Positions 5,982 to 6,827 of a DNA stretch of 6,827 nucleotides are shown here, piece by piece. Positions within the stretch are counted from its first letter, which is position 1; each line of letters opens with the position of its first letter. The position numbers were made by a program, and so were the translations under genes. The stretch lies in contig CAJXTP010000164.1 in NCBI GenBank assembly GCA_913061335.1, positions 1 to 6,827 of the forward strand. Direction: 5' to 3'. Below the pieces are notes generated by a model. The model did not search any database, was not told where the DNA came from, and saw only the letters and a program-made list of their open reading frames with translations. Source of the DNA: an uncultured Loktanella sp. GTDB lineage: Bacteria; Pseudomonadota; Alphaproteobacteria; Rhodobacterales; Rhodobacteraceae.

Positions 5982-6586
5982 CACTTCAATTTTGTCAAAT
6001 CATCAGGGTTGTTGTTGAAGCAGACGGATGTAGCAAAACGCGGGCTGATCACCACACGGGTTGAAAATTCGACTGGATCGAGACCTGTGCCGACCATATA
6101 CCCGATGCCACCGCCGTATTTCGGGGTGTAGTCTGTCCAAGTTTCCACCAAAATGGCACGTTCTCGATCTGATAGGATCGGCAAATTCGATGAAATGTCA
6201 TTGAGCGTCGTTGTCGTGTGATTGATGTGCGATCCACGGTTGTGCGACCAGCTAATGTGATACTGATCTTGATCTTCGCGCCAGAAGAATACGGTAACGC
6301 GGTAGTCTGGGCTGGTTTCTGCAAGTGTCAGATACTTCAGCAAATCGCGCGTTCCGCTTAGATATTTTGAGTTCACCAAGCCGGTTTCACGGCTGTACAT
6401 ATCCGCGATTGTCAACGCGGCCTTGGTGCTGATCAATTCGGCACGGTAGGCGTCAAAGAACTGTAGCGTTGACAGAAACCCCCAGACCATAATGGGGGCC
6501 ATCAGGACAAATTCTATTGTGACAGTGGCGGCGTCTTCGGCGCGAAAACGCCAAACACGTTGCATCAGGCGATCAATACCCTTCAT
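5978..6586 (-). CDS. TadE/TadG-family pilus assembly pseudopilin
   Basis: A 202-residue single-helix membrane protein. The N-terminus has a charged leader (RFRAEDAA) followed by TVTIEFVLMAPIMVWGFLST (21-40). This is the TadE-like arrangement of a type IV prepilin-type signal: Glu25 would be at +5 if a TadV/CpaA-type prepilin peptidase cut after Ala20. TadE-like proteins are minor pseudopilins of the tight-adherence (Flp) pilus, anchored in the inner membrane with a periplasmic C-terminal domain. That domain (about 45-202) is hydrophilic and has two late cysteines (189 and 202, the last residue) that could pair. The ATG overlaps the upstream gene's stop as ATGA, with GGAG eight bases before it, so translational coupling is likely. 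TadE and TadG are hard to tell apart here; no von Willebrand A domain is present in this length. Confidence 0.83.
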   Translation of the reverse strand: MKGIDRLMQRVWRFRAEDAATVTIEFVLMAPIMVWGFLSTLQFFDAYRAELISTKAALTIADMYSRETGLVNSKYLSGTRDLLKYLTLAETSPDYRVTVFFWREDQDQYHISWSHNRGSHINHTTTTLNDISSNLPILSDRERAILVETWTDYTPKYGGGIGYMVGTGLDPVEFSTRVVISPRFATSVCFNNNPDDLTKLKC

Positions 6587-6827
6587 TGGAACGGCTCCAT
6601 TACAAAGGCAGATGATGCGACAAGCGCATAGGCGCCACCGCTTTGCTTGGGGATATGCTTGCCGAGGCCAGACGACGGGACAACTGGATCAAATAGGCTG
6701 CAGACCTGTAGCACCATCAATTCGTTATTGCCGCCATTGGTGAATTGCACCGCAGGTTGCACATCAAGCGCACGGTCTACACAGCGAATTGGGCCATCCA
6801 GTCGGGTGCTCCATGCCCTGACGTCCA
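6583..6827 (-). CDS. TadE-like pilus assembly protein, C-terminal 80 residues (5' end beyond window)
   Basis: Reading the minus strand in from the right edge, an open frame of 80 codons ends at TGA (6585-6583). The visible part includes PIRCVDRALD, then QFTNGGNNELMVLQVCSLFDPVVPSSGLG and a closing AYALVASSAFVMEPF, quoted here in parts by their positions 12-21, 27-55 and 65-79 of the visible segment. This matches the C-terminal pattern I know from TadE-like proteins: a G..N(D/E) turn, a hydrophobic strand ending in VC, a proline-containing stretch, then a strand with S.(A/T)AF...EP(F/Y). Its membrane anchor and prepilin signal would lie outside the window. Two cysteines (visible residues 15 and 42) may form a disulfide in the periplasm. 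It overlaps the next gene by four bases, so the two pseudopilins are likely made together. Confidence 0.78.
   Translation of the reverse strand, partial: DVRAWSTRLDGPIRCVDRALDVQPAVQFTNGGNNELMVLQVCSLFDPVVPSSGLGKHIPKQSGGAYALVASSAFVMEPFQ
6595..6598 (-). promoter_or_regulatory. Internal ribosome binding site coupling the two pseudopilin genes
   Basis: GGAG on the minus strand lies within the last codons of the upstream pseudopilin gene, eight bases before the ATG at 6586. With the ATGA stop-start overlap at 6586-6583, it indicates re-initiation by terminating ribosomes and roughly matched output of the two proteins. Confidence 0.6.

Overview
The window looks like a chromosomal stretch from an alphaproteobacterium, most likely the Roseobacter group or a close relative in the Rhodobacterales. 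I judge this from the moderately high GC, the protein sequences, and the hom-glpX-recJ gene order, which I recall as common in alphaproteobacteria. No RNA gene, CRISPR array, insertion sequence or phage gene was seen. Gene density is very high: the longest non-coding gap is about 100 bases.

Left part (1-3708, minus strand): four closely spaced genes read right to left. First is a small predicted lipoprotein of unknown function. Then come homoserine dehydrogenase (hom), class II fructose-1,6-bisphosphatase (glpX), and the single-strand DNA exonuclease recJ, whose 3' end runs off the left edge. Gaps of 39, 39 and 51 bases suggest one transcription unit. The products belong to threonine/methionine synthesis, gluconeogenesis and DNA repair, so the cluster is a conserved housekeeping neighbourhood rather than a pathway.

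Middle (3709-3818): a divergent control region. It holds a perfect 8-4-8 inverted repeat between plausible -35 and -10 boxes, immediately before a TetR-type repressor gene. This is the clearest regulatory signal in the window. The predicted transcription start falls on the start codon, so the repressor mRNA may be leaderless.

Plus-strand block (3819-5981): a TetR-family regulator, a beta-hydroxyacid dehydrogenase related to 3-hydroxyisobutyrate dehydrogenase with an unusual active-site segment and a C-terminal extension, and a small two-helix membrane protein of unknown function. They may form a small regulated unit, though the substrate and ligand cannot be read from the sequence.

Right part (5978-6827, minus strand): two overlapping TadE/TadG-type pseudopilin genes, the upstream one cut by the window edge. 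They suggest a tight-adherence (Flp pilus) locus continuing to the right. The downstream pseudopilin gene meets the plus-strand membrane-protein gene tail to tail, with stop codons sharing bases.

Overall this is mostly ordinary core-genome content. The points most worth a second look are the self-contained TetR control region and the non-standard dehydrogenase beside it.
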